Assembly (NCBI GenBank): GCA_963580285.1
Contig: OY757011.1
Coordinates: 163,461,406 to 163,525,405, forward strand
Length of the DNA: 64,000 bases
Source: Lucinisca nassula
Lineage: Eukaryota > Mollusca > Bivalvia > Lucinida > Lucinidae
Reading direction: 5' to 3'
The notes under the pieces are model-generated. The model ran no database searches and was not told the origin of the DNA. It saw only the letters and a program-made list of their open reading frames with translations. This document shows positions 63,623 through 64,000 of the stretch, piece after piece; position 1 is the stretch's first letter; each line of letters begins with the position of its first letter. A program made the translations under genes and the position numbers.

Positions 63623-64000
63623 ATGCTTTCATTTTTAAGTTCATTACCCGTTTCTGTTTTACGTCTTCTGGACAACGAGGCGAATAAATTCTACGATAGT
63701 TCTCATCAGTTATATGATGCGGCTCTCTTAACTAGAGGCTATACTCAGCATACTCTCCGTCCTTACATTGATTCTGAAATTAATCATAAACGCCATTTCT
63801 TCAAAATATCCTTCATTAATAAGGGTATGGATTTTATAGATTTGCCCAGTATCTTCCGTGAGAGATCGGTGCTTTCTTCCATTCCTGCTTATTTTCAAAA
63901 TACTGAAACACCTATAATTTGCTATAAATATAACAAACCTGTTAGATCTATCATTTTTAATTTCAATAAACTTGTTTCAGATCTTGATATTGATACTAAT
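63623..64000 (+). CDS. Retroelement-like ORF, partial at window end
   Basis: 126 codons open from ATG 63,623 to the last base; in-frame TGA at 63,584 upstream. Reads MLSFLSSLPVSVLRLLDNEA, TRGYTQHTLRPYIDSEINHK, INKGMDFIDLPSIFRERSVL and ICYKYNKPVRSIIFNFNKLV. The composition and NKG/YNKP motifs recall an N-terminal region preceding the reverse transcriptase in some multicopy retroelement ORFs of molluscs and cnidarians (possibly Penelope-like); this is from memory and uncertain. It has no defect in the part seen. Confidence 0.5.
   Translation, partial: MLSFLSSLPVSVLRLLDNEANKFYDSSHQLYDAALLTRGYTQHTLRPYIDSEINHKRHFFKISFINKGMDFIDLPSIFRERSVLSSIPAYFQNTETPIICYKYNKPVRSIIFNFNKLVSDLDIDTN

Overview
This is an intron-rich eukaryotic window crowded with transposable elements. 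A bivalve mollusc is the most likely source. The reasons are 'pearl'-type elements with tandem-repeat cores, tRNA-derived SINEs whose tails resemble '...GACGTTAAA...CAAACAAA', and CR1-like and L1/Tx1-like LINEs. The species is not determined. No bacterial genes, operons or CRISPR arrays are present.

The one host gene I can assemble lies on the minus strand, from 37,700 down to 15,747. Its eight exons have consistent splice sites and phases. They encode three quasi-RRM domains of the GRSF1 / hnRNP F/H family and a stop codon 14 codons into the last exon. The 315 codons seen lack the N-terminus, whose exon(s) I could not find. The introns carry nearly everything else.

1-15 kb: a ~147-bp tandem array; dispersed repeats; a G-rich tract; a rolling-circle-like element at 5.9-7.4 kb; SINEs, one holding a 265-bp TA-flanked MITE; and a TTAA-flanked MITE (11.2-14.7 kb) split by two tandem-core elements, one of which holds another MITE.

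15-31 kb: seven host exons among more tandem-core elements, small palindromic hairpins and TTAA- or TA-flanked MITEs. A truncated LINE sits inside a MITE 24 bp upstream of a splice acceptor.

31-37.6 kb: a near full-length L1/Tx1-like LINE, antisense in the largest host intron. Its ORF1 starts with a 2A-like motif. It is broken by point changes and two frameshifts, and holds two TA-flanked MITEs.

37.6-53 kb: one tandem-core element nested in another with a visible empty site; an inverted pair of dispersed repeats, one split by a hAT-like element; a CR1-like LINE with an inserted SINE; another tandem-core element; and a long fold-back.

53-64 kb: a second hAT-like element with a perfect 8-bp target duplication; a LINE C-terminal fragment; CR1-like LINE copies, one split by a 1.4-kb element of unassigned superfamily with an 8-bp duplication and multi-copy subterminal motifs; and a retroelement-like ORF cut by the window end.

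The main value of the window is its nested insertions. Several boundaries can be placed to the base because an unoccupied related copy, or the interrupted reading frame, is in the same window.
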